Numbered from the stretch's first letter, positions 1 to 9,492 are shown. The stretch is 64,000 nt of DNA from CBDCPI01 sp965220245 (GCA_965220245.1 CBDCPI010000001.1:124001-188000); one strand, 5' to 3'. A program made the numbers and translations. The notes: a model not told the origin generated them from the letters alone.

Positions 1-2098
1 AGATGATGCCCCGGTCCGGCAGCGGCCGGAAAATAAACATGCACAACGGCAGGGCGGCCAAGTAGGCCAACTCCACCACCAGCAACCAAGCTATCACCGG
101 TGCCCGGTTGGTCCAGCTACTACGGTCAAAGAGCTTCGACCAAGTGCCCCCGGCTTGCTGCACTGCCTTCTCGTCATCCGAGAGCATCAGCCCCGCCACC
201 GGGCGCTCCGGCGCACCTCGCAGCGGCGTTGTCAGCAGTAGCCGCAAGTCAGGCACGGAGAGCCTGTCCGCATTGCGGAAGACCAGGACCCGGGGATGAT
301 CGTAGCCGGTCACGTTGTCGTCGGCGTAGCCCAGGTTGAAACTTGCAGGAGACGCCCTTGCCGCAGAGAGGGCTCCTGGAACCGGCAACCCAGCACTTCT
401 CAAGGGCTCGTCCCGGAACTCCACCCCCGCCAGACTAGGATAAGAAGTAAAGGCGCGTTCCAAGCGGTAACCCAATTCACCGCCGAACAGCCGCCGGTAG
501 TAAGCCAAACTCAGCGGAAACCGCTCCGGGTCCCGGGCGGCGCTGCTAAAAGGCCGGTTGCTGTAAAAGACCAGGAAGTCGGACCCAGCCAGGTGCGAGG
601 CCAAGTCCTGCATCTTGGCCGGTGTATCCGGTTCATACAGGGGATATTGCCAGACACTATACCGGTGCAATTCGGGCACGAATTCGTCCCAGTGATTGTC
701 GCTGACGATGCCGGAGCCGTCCGGTACGTTCTCCCGGATCCATTGAGAAGCTTCCACCGCCGGATGGTCGTTAGCGTAGACCCGTTGGAAAGCCAAGGCG
801 TGAAAGGCCGTGGCGGCTAGAACGATGGCCACCAGGCCCACCGGCAACCATTTCAAGCCCCACGACGATACCGGATGAGTCCTGCTGGTTTGCCGCCGGG
901 ACCACTCCACCAGCCAGACCAGCATCCTAGACCCCATCAGGACCAAGAAGGGCATCAGCGGGAATACGTAGCGAAGGAAGCGGACCTCAAAGCTCTCCAA
1001 GAGCAAGAAGGAGGGAACCACCCAGGCCAGCACCAGCAAATCGCTGCGTAGCGTAGAGCGGCGCCGGACTTGGTAAATGAAGGCCATAGCCAGGGTAAAC
1101 GGGACCGCCGCCCAAGCAACAATGCCCAAAGGCAGGCCCAACCCCCAGAGAGCGCTTTGCCGGACCTGGTAAATGAAAGGCGACGTGTCGATGTATTGGA
1201 CCGTAAAAGGCCAGAGCCCGGCGTTTCGGGCCATATTGGCTTGGGCCAGCAGATCGCCGACAAAATGGCGGAAGTCGATGAGGGCATAGGGCGAGGCGAC
1301 AAAGAAAACGGCTGTGGCTACTGCCATCGCCGCCATGGCATGGAGCAGCATACGCAGCACTAACCCACTGGTGATACCGGTCCAACGGTTACCGGCCCCA
1401 TCCAAAATCCAGTACCCGTAGGCCAGCGCCAAGGGGAGCACTAGTGGCAGCACATTCACCTTGGGGGCCAAAGCCAACCCTACCATCAGACCCAAGAGGG
1501 CGGAGTCCCTGAGCCTTCTTCGCTCCACCATCCGGAGCATCGCCCAGAAACTCGCCAAGGTGAACAGTACGGAGAAGGTCTCCGGCCGGTAAAAGTGGCT
1601 GTTCTGGATGTGGATTACCGCTAACGCCGTAAAGGCGGCGGCCAACACTCCCACCTCGCTGCCGTACATGCGCCGCCCCAACAGGTACACTAGTAATATG
1701 GAACCGGTGTCAGCCAATGCCGACAGAGCGCGGCCGATGTAGCGTAGGTCCAAGGCATCCAGGTCGGTAAACAACTCGACGACAGAACGAAAGAACAGAA
1801 GGGTGTAAATTAGGATGCTGCCCAGAGGAAACCAGTGGGGGTTGAGCGGACTGCGGTCGGGGTCCAAGAGCGTGCTAAGTCCGGGTAGACCGGGTTCCGC
1901 TTCGGGTTCGTCGTTGAGGTAGCCGCACTGGGAGTGGCCCGGGGCTTCGGTGAGCAGGTCGAACATGCAGCCGGACCGCATGTAGATGTCTCGCTCATCT
2001 GGGTGGAAACCGTAGCCCGAGTCCCAGTTTATCCCGTGCAAACGAAGACCCAAGCCCACCACGATGATCAACACCAGCAGCAGGAAAACCCAAGGCAC
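1..2098 (-). CDS. GT39 / DUF2298-like multi-membrane protein, 3' end outside window
   Basis: An uninterrupted minus-strand frame runs from about 2100 off the left edge of the window (about 699 codons seen). The N-terminus has one hydrophobic segment followed by a G-[FY]-H-P-D-E-R motif, as in family 39 glycosyltransferases where an acidic pair binds lipid-linked sugar. Many hydrophobic helices follow, then a soluble part containing DNHWDEFVPE and a GYADDNVTGYDHPRVLVF stretch typical of Chloroflexota and archaeal DUF2298 (Chlor_Arch_YYY) proteins, then another membrane segment. It probably transfers sugars or makes glycans in the membrane; the substrate is unknown. The start is uncertain: GTG at 2098 is used here, but a CTG at 2125 sits 7 nt after a GGAGG and would be better placed. 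Confidence 0.75.
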   Translation of the reverse strand, partial: MPWVFLLLVLIIVVGLGLRLHGINWDSGYGFHPDERDIYMRSGCMFDLLTEAPGHSQCGYLNDEPEAEPGLPGLSTLLDPDRSPLNPHWFPLGSILIYTLLFFRSVVELFTDLDALDLRYIGRALSALADTGSILLVYLLGRRMYGSEVGVLAAAFTALAVIHIQNSHFYRPETFSVLFTLASFWAMLRMVERRRLRDSALLGLMVGLALAPKVNVLPLVLPLALAYGYWILDGAGNRWTGITSGLVLRMLLHAMAAMAVATAVFFVASPYALIDFRHFVGDLLAQANMARNAGLWPFTVQYIDTSPFIYQVRQSALWGLGLPLGIVAWAAVPFTLAMAFIYQVRRRSTLRSDLLVLAWVVPSFLLLESFEVRFLRYVFPLMPFLVLMGSRMLVWLVEWSRRQTSRTHPVSSWGLKWLPVGLVAIVLAATAFHALAFQRVYANDHPAVEASQWIRENVPDGSGIVSDNHWDEFVPELHRYSVWQYPLYEPDTPAKMQDLASHLAGSDFLVFYSNRPFSSAARDPERFPLSLAYYRRLFGGELGYRLERAFTSYPSLAGVEFRDEPLRSAGLPVPGALSAARASPASFNLGYADDNVTGYDHPRVLVFRNADRLSVPDLRLLLTTPLRGAPERPVAGLMLSDDEKAVQQAGGTWSKLFDRSSWTNRAPVIAWLLVVELAYLAALPLCMFIFRPLPDRGII

Positions 2099-2160
2099 GC
2101 GGCCATTAAGGGTTAGGAGTCGCAGCGGAAATCCTCCCGTTTACTCTAAGGTCTTTCGAT

Positions 2161-2311
2161 TTGTCACTCTGAACACATATTGTCACCCTGGGCACAGCGA
2201 AGGGTCTAAAGTCCTTGACTGCATTCCTTTTCTTCGACTCAGACCAGATTCTTGCTGGCTGAAGGATTTTAGATTCTTCGCCTACGGCTCAGAATGACAT
2301 TTTCCGAGAAT
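2161..2311. repeat. Dispersed repeat family A, copy 1
   Basis: This 151-bp segment matches 13339-13484 nearly base for base, with small indels. Both copies begin TTGTCACTC and end TCAGAATGACATTTTCC, so the ends form an imperfect inverted pair (TGTCAYTCTGA against TCAGAATGACA), as in a miniature mobile element or REP-like unit. It lies between the partial membrane-protein gene and gapA. No protein-like frame runs through it. Confidence 0.8.
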
Positions 2312-2404
2312 CGAAAGGCGCTGCCGTCTAACTCGGGATCTAGGTGAGAAACCAAGGGTTTGAGAGCATCCCCATTCTCACTGGCTGAGGGTTTATACAA
2401 AGAT

Positions 2405-2449
2405 AAGTCCCCCCGTTTCCCTTGTCCAAAGTGGAAATCGGGGGGACTT
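2405..2449 (-). terminator. Stem-loop, possible gapA terminator
   Basis: AAGTCCCCCCG followed by TTTCC pairs with GGAAA and CGGGGGGACTT across a loop of about 12 nt, with a single-base bulge. It lies 83 bp beyond the gapA stop on the minus strand. The run of U after the stem is weak, so termination is an inference from position and stem strength. With the family A repeat it accounts for most of the 433-bp gap between the flanking genes. Confidence 0.5.
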
Positions 2450-2531
2450 CTGGGGTAACTTCTATGGCGGCCTATCAGCGCTTTGCGGGGAATAAACTCC
2501 CCTTGGCAGTTAATACGCCTAAGGGTCCGGG

Positions 2532-3545
2532 TCAGATGCCTTTGTCATTCATTAGAGCGCACAGATCGGCGGTCCGGCAAGAGTAGCCCCACTCGTTGTC
2601 GTACCAACCCATGATTTTTACCATGCGCTGTTCCATCACTATGGTGGAGAGGGCGTCGAAGATGCAACTGTGGGTATTGCCCCGGAAGTCGGAACTGACC
2701 AAAGGCTCGTCGGTATACTCCAAGATGCCCTTTAAACGGTTTTCCGATGCCTCCTTGAAGGCTTCATTAACTTGGTCCACCGTTACATCCTGGGACACCC
2801 GGGCCGTGAAGTCGGTAATGGACCCGGTGGCGGTGGGGACGCGAAAGGCCATACCGTGGAGCTTGCCGTTGAGTTCCGGTATCACCACTCCCACCGCCCG
2901 GGCGGCCCCGGTGCTGGTGGGAATAATGTTCATCGCGGCGGCGCGGGCCCGGCGCAAATCGGAGTGGCGTTGGTCGAGGATCGCTTGGTCGTTGGTGTAA
3001 GAGTGGACGGTAGACATGAGACCGTGCTCGATGCCGAAGGAATCGTGCAGGACTTTGACCATGGGCGCGAAGCAGTTGGTGGTACAGGAAGCGTTGGAAA
3101 TAATGGTGTGCTTTTCGGAATCGTACAAATGGTCGTTGACCCCCAGCACCACCGTCAAGTCCTCGCCTCTGGCCGGTGCCGAAATTATCACCTTCTTGGC
3201 CCCTCCAGTAAGGTGGCCCGCGGCTTGTTGCGCGTCGGTGAAGATGCCGGTGGACTCAATCACCAGGTCGACACCCATCTCGGACCAGGGAATCTGGGCC
3301 GGGTCGCGCTCCGAGAACACCCGGATGCTATGCCCATCCACTATGAGGTCGCCGTTGCTGGCTTCCACCTGCCCTGGATAGGCGCCATAGCTGGTATCGT
3401 ACTTGAAGAGATGGGCGTTGGTCTTGGCATCGGTCAGATCGTTGACCGCCGCGACCTGGAGCTTGTCCTGGTGGTATGAAGTCATCGCCCTAGTGACCAA
3501 GCGGCCGATCCGGCCAAATCCATTAATTCCGACTCGCGTTGCCAT
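2532..3545 (-). CDS. gapA: Glyceraldehyde-3-phosphate dehydrogenase
   Basis: A 337-residue protein of the usual length for type I phosphorylating GAPDH, which converts glyceraldehyde 3-phosphate, NAD(P)+ and phosphate to 1,3-bisphosphoglycerate in the cytosol. The N-terminal Rossmann motif GINGFGRIGR is at residues 7-16. The catalytic cysteine is Cys154 in ASCTTNC and the catalytic histidine is His181. The C-terminal MGWYDNEWGYSCR motif is intact. The ATG is preceded by a GGAGG. Enolase, another lower-glycolysis enzyme, lies just upstream on the same strand, with a small gene pair in between. Confidence 0.97.
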   Translation of the reverse strand: MATRVGINGFGRIGRLVTRAMTSYHQDKLQVAAVNDLTDAKTNAHLFKYDTSYGAYPGQVEASNGDLIVDGHSIRVFSERDPAQIPWSEMGVDLVIESTGIFTDAQQAAGHLTGGAKKVIISAPARGEDLTVVLGVNDHLYDSEKHTIISNASCTTNCFAPMVKVLHDSFGIEHGLMSTVHSYTNDQAILDQRHSDLRRARAAAMNIIPTSTGAARAVGVVIPELNGKLHGMAFRVPTATGSITDFTARVSQDVTVDQVNEAFKEASENRLKGILEYTDEPLVSSDFRGNTHSCIFDALSTIVMEQRMVKIMGWYDNEWGYSCRTADLCALMNDKGI

Positions 3546-3613
3546 TGCCTACCTCCGCGTCCTCTAATTACCGGTAGTCCCTGACCGGCAAATTCCGATT
3601 TTGACCCTTGACG

Positions 3614-3832
3614 CTAAGCTTCAACTAGTTGCAGGTTAAGTGAGGGCGTTGTTGCAGACCGATGCTCCTGCATAAATTGAGTTACATTTTGGATATCCAC
3701 GCCAACCACAGTCTGGTCATCAGCCATGTCAATCAGAATATCGCCATCCACTTCAACGCTATAACCGATTGCCTTGTCGCTAAACTGAATATAAAGAGAA
3801 TCTGATGGGCTGTCCTGTACTATGTTAAACAT
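3614..3832 (-). CDS. DUF2283-like small protein
   Basis: About 72 residues from an ATG at 3832, preceded by AAAGGCGG; a longer start at 3871 would overlap the upstream gene. The core LYIQFSD...EVDGDILIDMADDQTVVGVDI fits DUF2283, a small beta-rich fold of unknown function that often sits beside DUF4258 genes. It follows the DUF4258-like gene by 13 bp, so the two are probably cotranscribed. The pair resembles a toxin-antitoxin module in size and layout, but activity is not shown. Confidence 0.75.
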   Translation of the reverse strand: MFNIVQDSPSDSLYIQFSDKAIGYSVEVDGDILIDMADDQTVVGVDIQNVTQFMQEHRSATTPSLNLQLVEA

Positions 3833-3845
3833 CGCTTGACCGCCT

Positions 3846-4061
3846 TTATTGATGTACGAAAGCATTAACAACGTGATTTGGAGAGCTGGTTTGGACAGCT
3901 ACCTTCAGGTTCCGCCCATCCTCAAGTTGAACACAATACACAGTATTGGATCGATGTTGGTACGAATCAGTATAGCTGCCTAAACAGTATTGTATGTCAG
4001 TGAGCGAGATACCGCGATTCTCGATACGCCGACGTATTTCTGGGCTGATGAAGTCGACCAC
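3846..4061 (-). CDS. DUF4258-like small protein
   Basis: A 71-residue protein starting at GTG, the only start before an upstream in-frame stop. The pattern ISPEIRRRIENRGIS, then DIQYCL, then YCVQLEDGRNLKVAV, fits DUF4258, a BrnT/RelE-like small fold where a helix with a Glu/Arg-rich face precedes a beta sheet. Its partner is the DUF2283-like gene downstream. A toxin role is plausible by context but not established. The genes sit between gapA and eno, so they may be a later insertion into a glycolytic gene group. Confidence 0.65.
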   Translation of the reverse strand: MVDFISPEIRRRIENRGISLTDIQYCLGSYTDSYQHRSNTVYCVQLEDGRNLKVAVQTSSPNHVVNAFVHQ

Positions 4062-4179
4062 TCCTATGCCATTATGCGTGCTAGCGTGCTGTTAAGCAAC
4101 TCAAGGAGTAAGCGCCGTTACAGTATAGTGGCCTTACGGATTGTTGGCTCGGCTGCTAGTTTAGGGGAAACTGGCTGGG

Positions 4180-5511
4180 CTAAAAGCTCAAATTGGGCAG
4201 ATACCGGAAGGCTTCCCGTCCGGCGTACTTGGCGCCGGAGCCCAGCTCGGCCTCTATGCGCAGCAGTCGGTTATACTTGGCCACCCGTTCCGACCTAGCC
4301 GGGGCGCCGGTCTTGATTTGCCGGACGTCCCAAGCCACCGCCAAGTCGGCGATGGTAGTGTCTTCGGTCTCGCCGGAGCGGTGGCTCATCACAGTGCCCC
4401 AACCGGCCTCTCGCGCCAGCTTGAAGGCGGCCAGTGTCTCGCTCAAGGTGCCAATCTGGTTGGGCTTCAGCAACACCGCATTGCTGGCCCTCGCATCGAT
4501 CCCTCTTTGAATGCGTTGGATGTTGGTGACCAGCAGGTCATCCCCCACTAGCTGGACCGAGTCCCCAATACGCCGCCGCAACTCCTGCCAGCCGTCCCAA
4601 TCATCTTCATCCAAGCCATCCTCGATGCTGAGAATAGGGTACTCCCGGGTCCAAGACTGGTATAGCTCCACCAATTGCATTGAGGACAAGGTAGTGCCTT
4701 CCCGTTGTAGAACGTAGTTGCCGGTGGTCTTCTGGATGAACTCAGACGCGGCCACGTCCAAGCCAAGGAAAACGTCCTGCCCAAGCACGTACCCAGCAGA
4801 CTCCACCGCCTTCAACACCAGTTCGATGGCGTTCCGGTTGGAAGCCAAAGAAGGAGCAAAGCCGCCTTCATCGCCCACGTTCAGGTTGTGGCCCCCCTCC
4901 CGCAACTCGCTGCGCAGCGACTGGTAGACCTCCGCTCCACATCGCAGAGCATCCGAGAAGGCCGCCGCGCCCACGGGCAACACCATGAACTCCTGTATAT
5001 CCGCCGAGTCGGAAGCGTGCCTGCCGCCGTTAAGGATGTTGAACATAGGCACCGGCAGACTGACGGTTTCCCCTTGGGCGAGGTGGCGCCATAGCGACCC
5101 ACCGTCACTTCCAGATGCCGCGGCGGCTCGGGCCACGGCCATAGACACGGCTAGGACGGCGTTGGCCCCCAGGTTACTTTTGTCGGACGTGCCGTCCAAG
5201 GCCAACAAACGGCCGTCCACAGCCCCTTGATCGAATGGCGAGAGGCCGACCAGGTCCGGGGCGATGATGTCGTTGACGTTGGTTACAGCCCGTAAAACCC
5301 CGTTGCCCCGGTACCGGCCGGCATCGTTGTCGCGGAGCTCTAGGGCCTCGTAGCTACCGGTGCTGGCGCCCGAGGGTACGGCGGCATGGGCGCGGGTCCC
5401 ATCGGACAATCTTACCTCGGCCTCGACGGTTGGATTGCCCCGGGAGTCGAGGACCTCGCGCCCGCGAACCTCGGCGATGGTTACCCCGGTTACTTGAGCG
5501 GGGAGGCTCAC
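4180..5511 (-). CDS. eno: Enolase
   Basis: A 443-residue phosphopyruvate hydratase, slightly longer than the usual 420-430. It interconverts 2-phosphoglycerate and phosphoenolpyruvate. Visible family motifs include SGASTGSYEALELRD near residue 50, NVGDEGGFAPSL (a catalytic Glu region), SIEDGLDEDDW (Mg2+ ligands), and LLKPNQIGTLSETL with the catalytic Lys, followed by MSHRSGETEDTTIADLAV. The ATG overlaps the stop of the upstream LOG-family gene by 4 bp, so the two are translationally coupled. Confidence 0.97.
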   Translation of the reverse strand: MSLPAQVTGVTIAEVRGREVLDSRGNPTVEAEVRLSDGTRAHAAVPSGASTGSYEALELRDNDAGRYRGNGVLRAVTNVNDIIAPDLVGLSPFDQGAVDGRLLALDGTSDKSNLGANAVLAVSMAVARAAAASGSDGGSLWRHLAQGETVSLPVPMFNILNGGRHASDSADIQEFMVLPVGAAAFSDALRCGAEVYQSLRSELREGGHNLNVGDEGGFAPSLASNRNAIELVLKAVESAGYVLGQDVFLGLDVAASEFIQKTTGNYVLQREGTTLSSMQLVELYQSWTREYPILSIEDGLDEDDWDGWQELRRRIGDSVQLVGDDLLVTNIQRIQRGIDARASNAVLLKPNQIGTLSETLAAFKLAREAGWGTVMSHRSGETEDTTIADLAVAWDVRQIKTGAPARSERVAKYNRLLRIEAELGSGAKYAGREAFRYLPNLSF

Positions 5512-6020
5512 CCCGGTTGCGCTGCCTGCGCGGCGCAGTCTCTGGCCGCCGCAGCAGCCAGGGCCTTGTCCACCGCGTCTACCGGGTCGTAGGCCCGGAT
5601 AATTGCTTCGTCCACCGGTTGGCCGTCGCCATTGCGGGAAAGCTCCCAGGTATTCAGGCCTATCACCGGTATGCCGTCGCCCAAGGCGTGAGCGATTTCG
5701 GACAGGGTGCCGTAGGCCCCGCCCACCGCGATTACCGCTCGCCCGGAATGCACTACGATGACGTTCCGCGAGTAGCCCATTCCGGTTACTATGGGTATGT
5801 CCACATAGTTGTTGGCGTCGGCCACGTCATTCCCCGGAAGGATGCCAATGGTAACCCCGCCAGCCGACTTGGCGCCACGGCATGCCGCCTCCATTATTCC
5901 GGTCAAGCCGCCACACACTAGCTTGATGCCCCGACTGGCCAACTCCCGCCCCACCGATTCAGCCAAGTCTAAGTGCTCTTGAGTGGCAGGCCGACTGCTT
6001 CCGATGACCGAAATGATCAT
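5508..6020 (-). CDS. LOG-family (TIGR00725-type) nucleotide-binding protein
   Basis: A 170-residue Rossmann-like protein with IGSSRPATQEHLDLAESVGRE at the N-terminus, CGGLTGIMEAACRGAK in the middle and the diagnostic GGAYGTLSEIAHAL. These match the SLOG/TIGR00725 group often annotated as LOG or putative lysine decarboxylase; no decarboxylase activity should be assumed. Relatives bind nucleotides or molybdenum cofactor, or hydrolyse nucleotide ribosyl bonds. It has an AAAAGGTGC Shine-Dalgarno and overlaps eno by 4 bp. Confidence 0.85.
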   Translation of the reverse strand: MIISVIGSSRPATQEHLDLAESVGRELASRGIKLVCGGLTGIMEAACRGAKSAGGVTIGILPGNDVADANNYVDIPIVTGMGYSRNVIVVHSGRAVIAVGGAYGTLSEIAHALGDGIPVIGLNTWELSRNGDGQPVDEAIIRAYDPVDAVDKALAAAAARDCAAQAAQPG

Positions 6021-6097
6021 AAATTAAAGCACCTTTTGGTTCGAATACTTGCTTAGCTATCCGGACATCGTATGGGGGTTGATGAATTGGGGCAGGA

Positions 6098-6382
6098 CTA
6101 GCCGGCCCGGATTATCTGGACCACCAAGGCGGCAATAATGCCGCCGCCGATGGCCCAAGTCGCCAGAAGCAGACGGTCTATCCTGGCGTTGACCGCCCGG
6201 AGTTCTTGGCGGAAGTCCTGAAGGGCCTGGTCCATCCAGTTGCTGACCGCCCGCATTTCTTGGCGGATTTCCGCCAAACCGGTATCCAACCGGCGGCCGA
6301 GGTCCTGAATGGCGATGGACTGCTGGTCCATCTGCCCTTCCAGCCGCCCCAGCCGGGACTCGTCGGACTCGGTTGTTGTCAT
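6098..6382 (-). CDS. Small coiled-coil protein with C-terminal membrane anchor
   Basis: A 94-residue hypothetical protein. Residues 8-70 form heptad-like amphipathic helix (LGRLEGQMDQQSIAIQDLGRR, then repeated RQE[LM]RAV units), and residues 72-90 form one hydrophobic segment ending KRAG-like. It resembles small phage or DUF1640-type coiled-coil membrane proteins in layout only. It lies 34 bp downstream of nuoN on the same strand and could be read through from the nuo operon. No function is assigned. Confidence 0.6.
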   Translation of the reverse strand: MTTTESDESRLGRLEGQMDQQSIAIQDLGRRLDTGLAEIRQEMRAVSNWMDQALQDFRQELRAVNARIDRLLLATWAIGGGIIAALVVQIIRAG

Positions 6383-6415
6383 TGCTAACCCATTATAGCA
6401 GTATGACCAAATGGC

Positions 6416-7966
6416 CTACAGCCCGGGCAAGATGGCCCGGCTGGCGGCCTCTATCGGGCCCATGAGCGGCGAGGGATAGACACCGATCCAGAATACCGCG
6501 GCCAAGCCAATGGCGATAACACCGAGAATTACCGCCGACGGGGTGGCGGCCAGACCCACCCGTTCCGTCTCTTGTATTGTCAACGCGGAGGCTTCTTCGG
6601 AAGTCAACCCGGATACGTCTTCCAGGATTTCGTCAGTGCGGTCGGAAGTCGGATGGATGTACATCCGGCGTATGACTTGCAAGTAATAATATAGGGAGAC
6701 CAAACTGCTGAAAATTGCCAGTCCCGCCAGCCAGAGCAAACCCTCGTCGGCCATGGCGGCAAACAAGTAAAACTTAATGGCGAAGCCCGCGAAAATGGGC
6801 AGCCCTCCCAGGGAAAACATGCCGATGGCGATAGCCGCCGCCAAGAACGGCTGATCGTCGGCCATTCCGGCGAAGTCGTTAATCATCTCCCGGCCGGAAA
6901 TGTTGAAGAAGGCGATCAAGGCGGCAAAGACCACCATATTGGTGACGGAATACCCCACCAAGTAAAGCATAACGCCGTTGGAGGCCAAGGTGGAGTCTTG
7001 GGATAGGGCGGCAATGCCCCCCAAGATGAAGCCGACGTGGGCGATGCTGGAGTAGGCCATCAGGCGCTTGATGTTCCGTTGGGCCAAGGCCACCAGGTTG
7101 CCCACCAGCATAGTGACGCCGGCCAGCACCGCCACAATAAGCTGCCACTGGTCCCACCGTTCCACTGCGGGCACAAATCCCTCGGCAGCTAAACGCAACA
7201 CCAAGGCAAACGCCGCCGCCTTGGAGCCAATGGCCAGGTAGGCGGTGACCGGCAGAGGCGCTCCCTCGTAGACGTCCGGAGCCCACATGTGGAAGGGCAC
7301 AGCGGAAATCTTGAACCCCAGCCCGACCAGGATCAGCGCCACCCCCACCCAGAGAGCCGGGCTGACCTCTGCCGCAGCGGTGAGGCCCATCCCGATGTCC
7401 TCGAACCGGGTCACGCCCAGGGTGCTGTAGACCATACTGATGCCGTAAAGCAGGATGGCCGAAGAGAACGCCCCGATAATGATGTACTTCAAGCCGCCTT
7501 CGTTCGACCGCGGGCTGGTCCGGGCGTAGGTAGCCAGCACGTAAAGGCAGAAGCTCAGTAACTCCAAGGCAATGTAGGCCGTCAGCAACTCACGGGACTG
7601 GGCCATCACGTTCATGCCTAGGATGGAAAACAACAATAGCCCGTAAAATTCGCCGGGGTTGTCCAAGAACTGATTGACATAGTCGATAGAGCTGAGGATT
7701 ATGAAAATCCCCATTACCATGAAGAATACCTTGAAGAAGAGGGAGTAATCGTCGACGGCCAACAGTCCGTCATAGAGGGATGCGGTTTCGCCCCATAGCA
7801 TGACTACCGAAACCGCGATGAGGGCGCCGAGGCCGCCGATGGACAACCAGGGCAATAGGCCCTTCTTGCCGGCCGGCAGGAGCAGGTCCACAGCGAAGAC
7901 CAAGAACGCCAAGCCTGCCAGAGCAAACTCCGGCGTTAACAAGTCCAGGTTCGCGGTTAATGGCAT
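6416..7966 (-). CDS. nuoN: NADH-quinone oxidoreductase subunit N
   Basis: A 516-residue, roughly 14-helix antiporter-like subunit of the proton-pumping arm of complex I. The conserved stretch with VPFHMWAPDVYEGAPLPVTA lies mid-protein, with the key loop Lys/Glu residues of the family around it, and RNIKRLMAYSSIAHVGF follows. It is the last nuo gene, 7 bp after nuoM, which is the standard order L-M-N. The C-terminal region carries a soluble insert near residues 430-470 between the last helices. Confidence 0.95.
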   Translation of the reverse strand: MPLTANLDLLTPEFALAGLAFLVFAVDLLLPAGKKGLLPWLSIGGLGALIAVSVVMLWGETASLYDGLLAVDDYSLFFKVFFMVMGIFIILSSIDYVNQFLDNPGEFYGLLLFSILGMNVMAQSRELLTAYIALELLSFCLYVLATYARTSPRSNEGGLKYIIIGAFSSAILLYGISMVYSTLGVTRFEDIGMGLTAAAEVSPALWVGVALILVGLGFKISAVPFHMWAPDVYEGAPLPVTAYLAIGSKAAAFALVLRLAAEGFVPAVERWDQWQLIVAVLAGVTMLVGNLVALAQRNIKRLMAYSSIAHVGFILGGIAALSQDSTLASNGVMLYLVGYSVTNMVVFAALIAFFNISGREMINDFAGMADDQPFLAAAIAIGMFSLGGLPIFAGFAIKFYLFAAMADEGLLWLAGLAIFSSLVSLYYYLQVIRRMYIHPTSDRTDEILEDVSGLTSEEASALTIQETERVGLAATPSAVILGVIAIGLAAVFWIGVYPSPLMGPIEAASRAILPGL

Positions 7967-7973
7967 CGCTTAC

Positions 7974-9485
7974 CTATACTCCCGGCAGTACATCCACGCC
8001 GACATTGATGACCCGCATCAAAGGCGCGGGCCAAACGCCGACAAATATCAGAATAACCACGAAGGCGGCTCCAACACTCTTTTCCACTACACTGGCGTCG
8101 GTCAGGTGCTCCCATTGGGAATCCGACTCCCCAAGAAAGGCCCGGGCCAGCAGCCTCAAGATATAGACGGCGGTAAGCGCCGCCCCAACCACGGCCAACA
8201 CCGCCAAGGGCAGATAGGTGCGAAAAGTCCCGGTAAACACCATGAACTCGGCAATGAAGCCGCTAAGCCCGGGCAGACCCAAAGAAGCCAGCCCGGCGAT
8301 GGCAAAGAAGAAACTGGTTACCCGCATCCGGCTGGACAGGCCATTCAATACAGTGATGTCTCGGATGTGGGCCCGCTCATAGATAGCCCCAACCAACAGG
8401 AACATCAGGGCCGTCATTATGCCATGGGAAAACATCTGCAAAACGGCGCCAGCGACCCCAATGCGGTCCAGGGTGGCAATGCCCATTAGCACATAACCCA
8501 TGTGGCTGACGCTGGAATAACCGATGACGTACTTCAAGTCCATCTGGGACATCGCCGCAACGGCCCCATACAAGACGTTGACGGTGCCCAAGCTGATGAG
8601 TACCGGCATCCAATTCTCGGCGCCCTCCGGCAGCAAGGTCACCCCTACGCGGATGATGCCGTAGGCCCCCAGCTTCATCAAAACCCCGGCGTGGAGCATA
8701 CTGACCGCGGTCGGAGCGGCCACGTGACCGTCCGGCGACCACGTGTGGAAGGGCCATAACCCGGCCAGCACTCCGAACCCTACCATGAACAGCGGGAACA
8801 CCCAGGTCTGGAAGCTTTCGCTAAACTCGCCATTCGCCGCCAGCGTTCCCAGAGCCGAGATGGAGAAGGTGGAAACCCCGGAGTCCCTGGCCTCTACGTA
8901 CAGGGCCAGAATGCCTATCCACACCAGCACGCTGCCCGCCACCAGGTAAAGCATCAGCTTCAGCGCGCCGTACTCCTTGGTGCGCAAGAAGGTGCCGAAG
9001 TCGGTACTGCTGCCCCACACTCCGATGAGCAGGTACATGGGCAACACCGCCAGTTCGTAGAAGAAGAACAAGAAGAACAGGTCCTGGACGACGAACACCC
9101 CGTATACGCCCGCGCCCAGGGCCAACAAGAGTACGAAGAAGTCCCGGTTCCGGTGCAGAATCGTCTGGGAAATTAGCACTCCACCAAATAACACAATGCC
9201 GTTGAGCAGGACCAAGGGAGCGGTAATGCCGTCGATCCCCAAGGACAAGTTGATGTCCAAGGGAGCATCCAGCCACTCAAAAGTGCGGATGAACTGGAAC
9301 CCGCCTTGGCCGTAGTCGTACCTGGCGAAAATGACCAGCGATAGCACCAAGGAGATCGTCGCCACGAATATGGCGAGATACCATACATCCTTGGGCCGGT
9401 CGCTGGGCATAAACATAGTAAGTAGGGCGCCCAGCAGAGGCACCAAGATAAGAATAAACAGCGCTGCTTGGTCGAAATAGCTCAT
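7974..9485 (-). CDS. nuoM: NADH-quinone oxidoreductase subunit M
   Basis: A 503-residue antiporter-like subunit with about 14 membrane helices. LGIDGITAPLVLLNG near residue 80, FFFYELAVLPMYLLIG with the conserved helix 5 Glu, LWPFHTWSPDGHVAAPTAVSMLHAGVLMKLG and MDLKYVIGYSSVSHMG are all typical of NuoM. It forms one of the proton channels of complex I. It follows nuoL after 101 bp, a gap that holds a partial CCTTCGACAAGCTCAGG repeat, and precedes nuoN. Confidence 0.96.
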   Translation of the reverse strand: MSYFDQAALFILILVPLLGALLTMFMPSDRPKDVWYLAIFVATISLVLSLVIFARYDYGQGGFQFIRTFEWLDAPLDINLSLGIDGITAPLVLLNGIVLFGGVLISQTILHRNRDFFVLLLALGAGVYGVFVVQDLFFLFFFYELAVLPMYLLIGVWGSSTDFGTFLRTKEYGALKLMLYLVAGSVLVWIGILALYVEARDSGVSTFSISALGTLAANGEFSESFQTWVFPLFMVGFGVLAGLWPFHTWSPDGHVAAPTAVSMLHAGVLMKLGAYGIIRVGVTLLPEGAENWMPVLISLGTVNVLYGAVAAMSQMDLKYVIGYSSVSHMGYVLMGIATLDRIGVAGAVLQMFSHGIMTALMFLLVGAIYERAHIRDITVLNGLSSRMRVTSFFFAIAGLASLGLPGLSGFIAEFMVFTGTFRTYLPLAVLAVVGAALTAVYILRLLARAFLGESDSQWEHLTDASVVEKSVGAAFVVILIFVGVWPAPLMRVINVGVDVLPGV

Positions 9486-9492
9486 TGCTTAA

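Noticed and set aside
955..1385. Two minus-strand frames of 115 and 132 codons
   Set aside because: They lie in the wrong phase of a long continuous frame that encodes the membrane glycosyltransferase-like protein.
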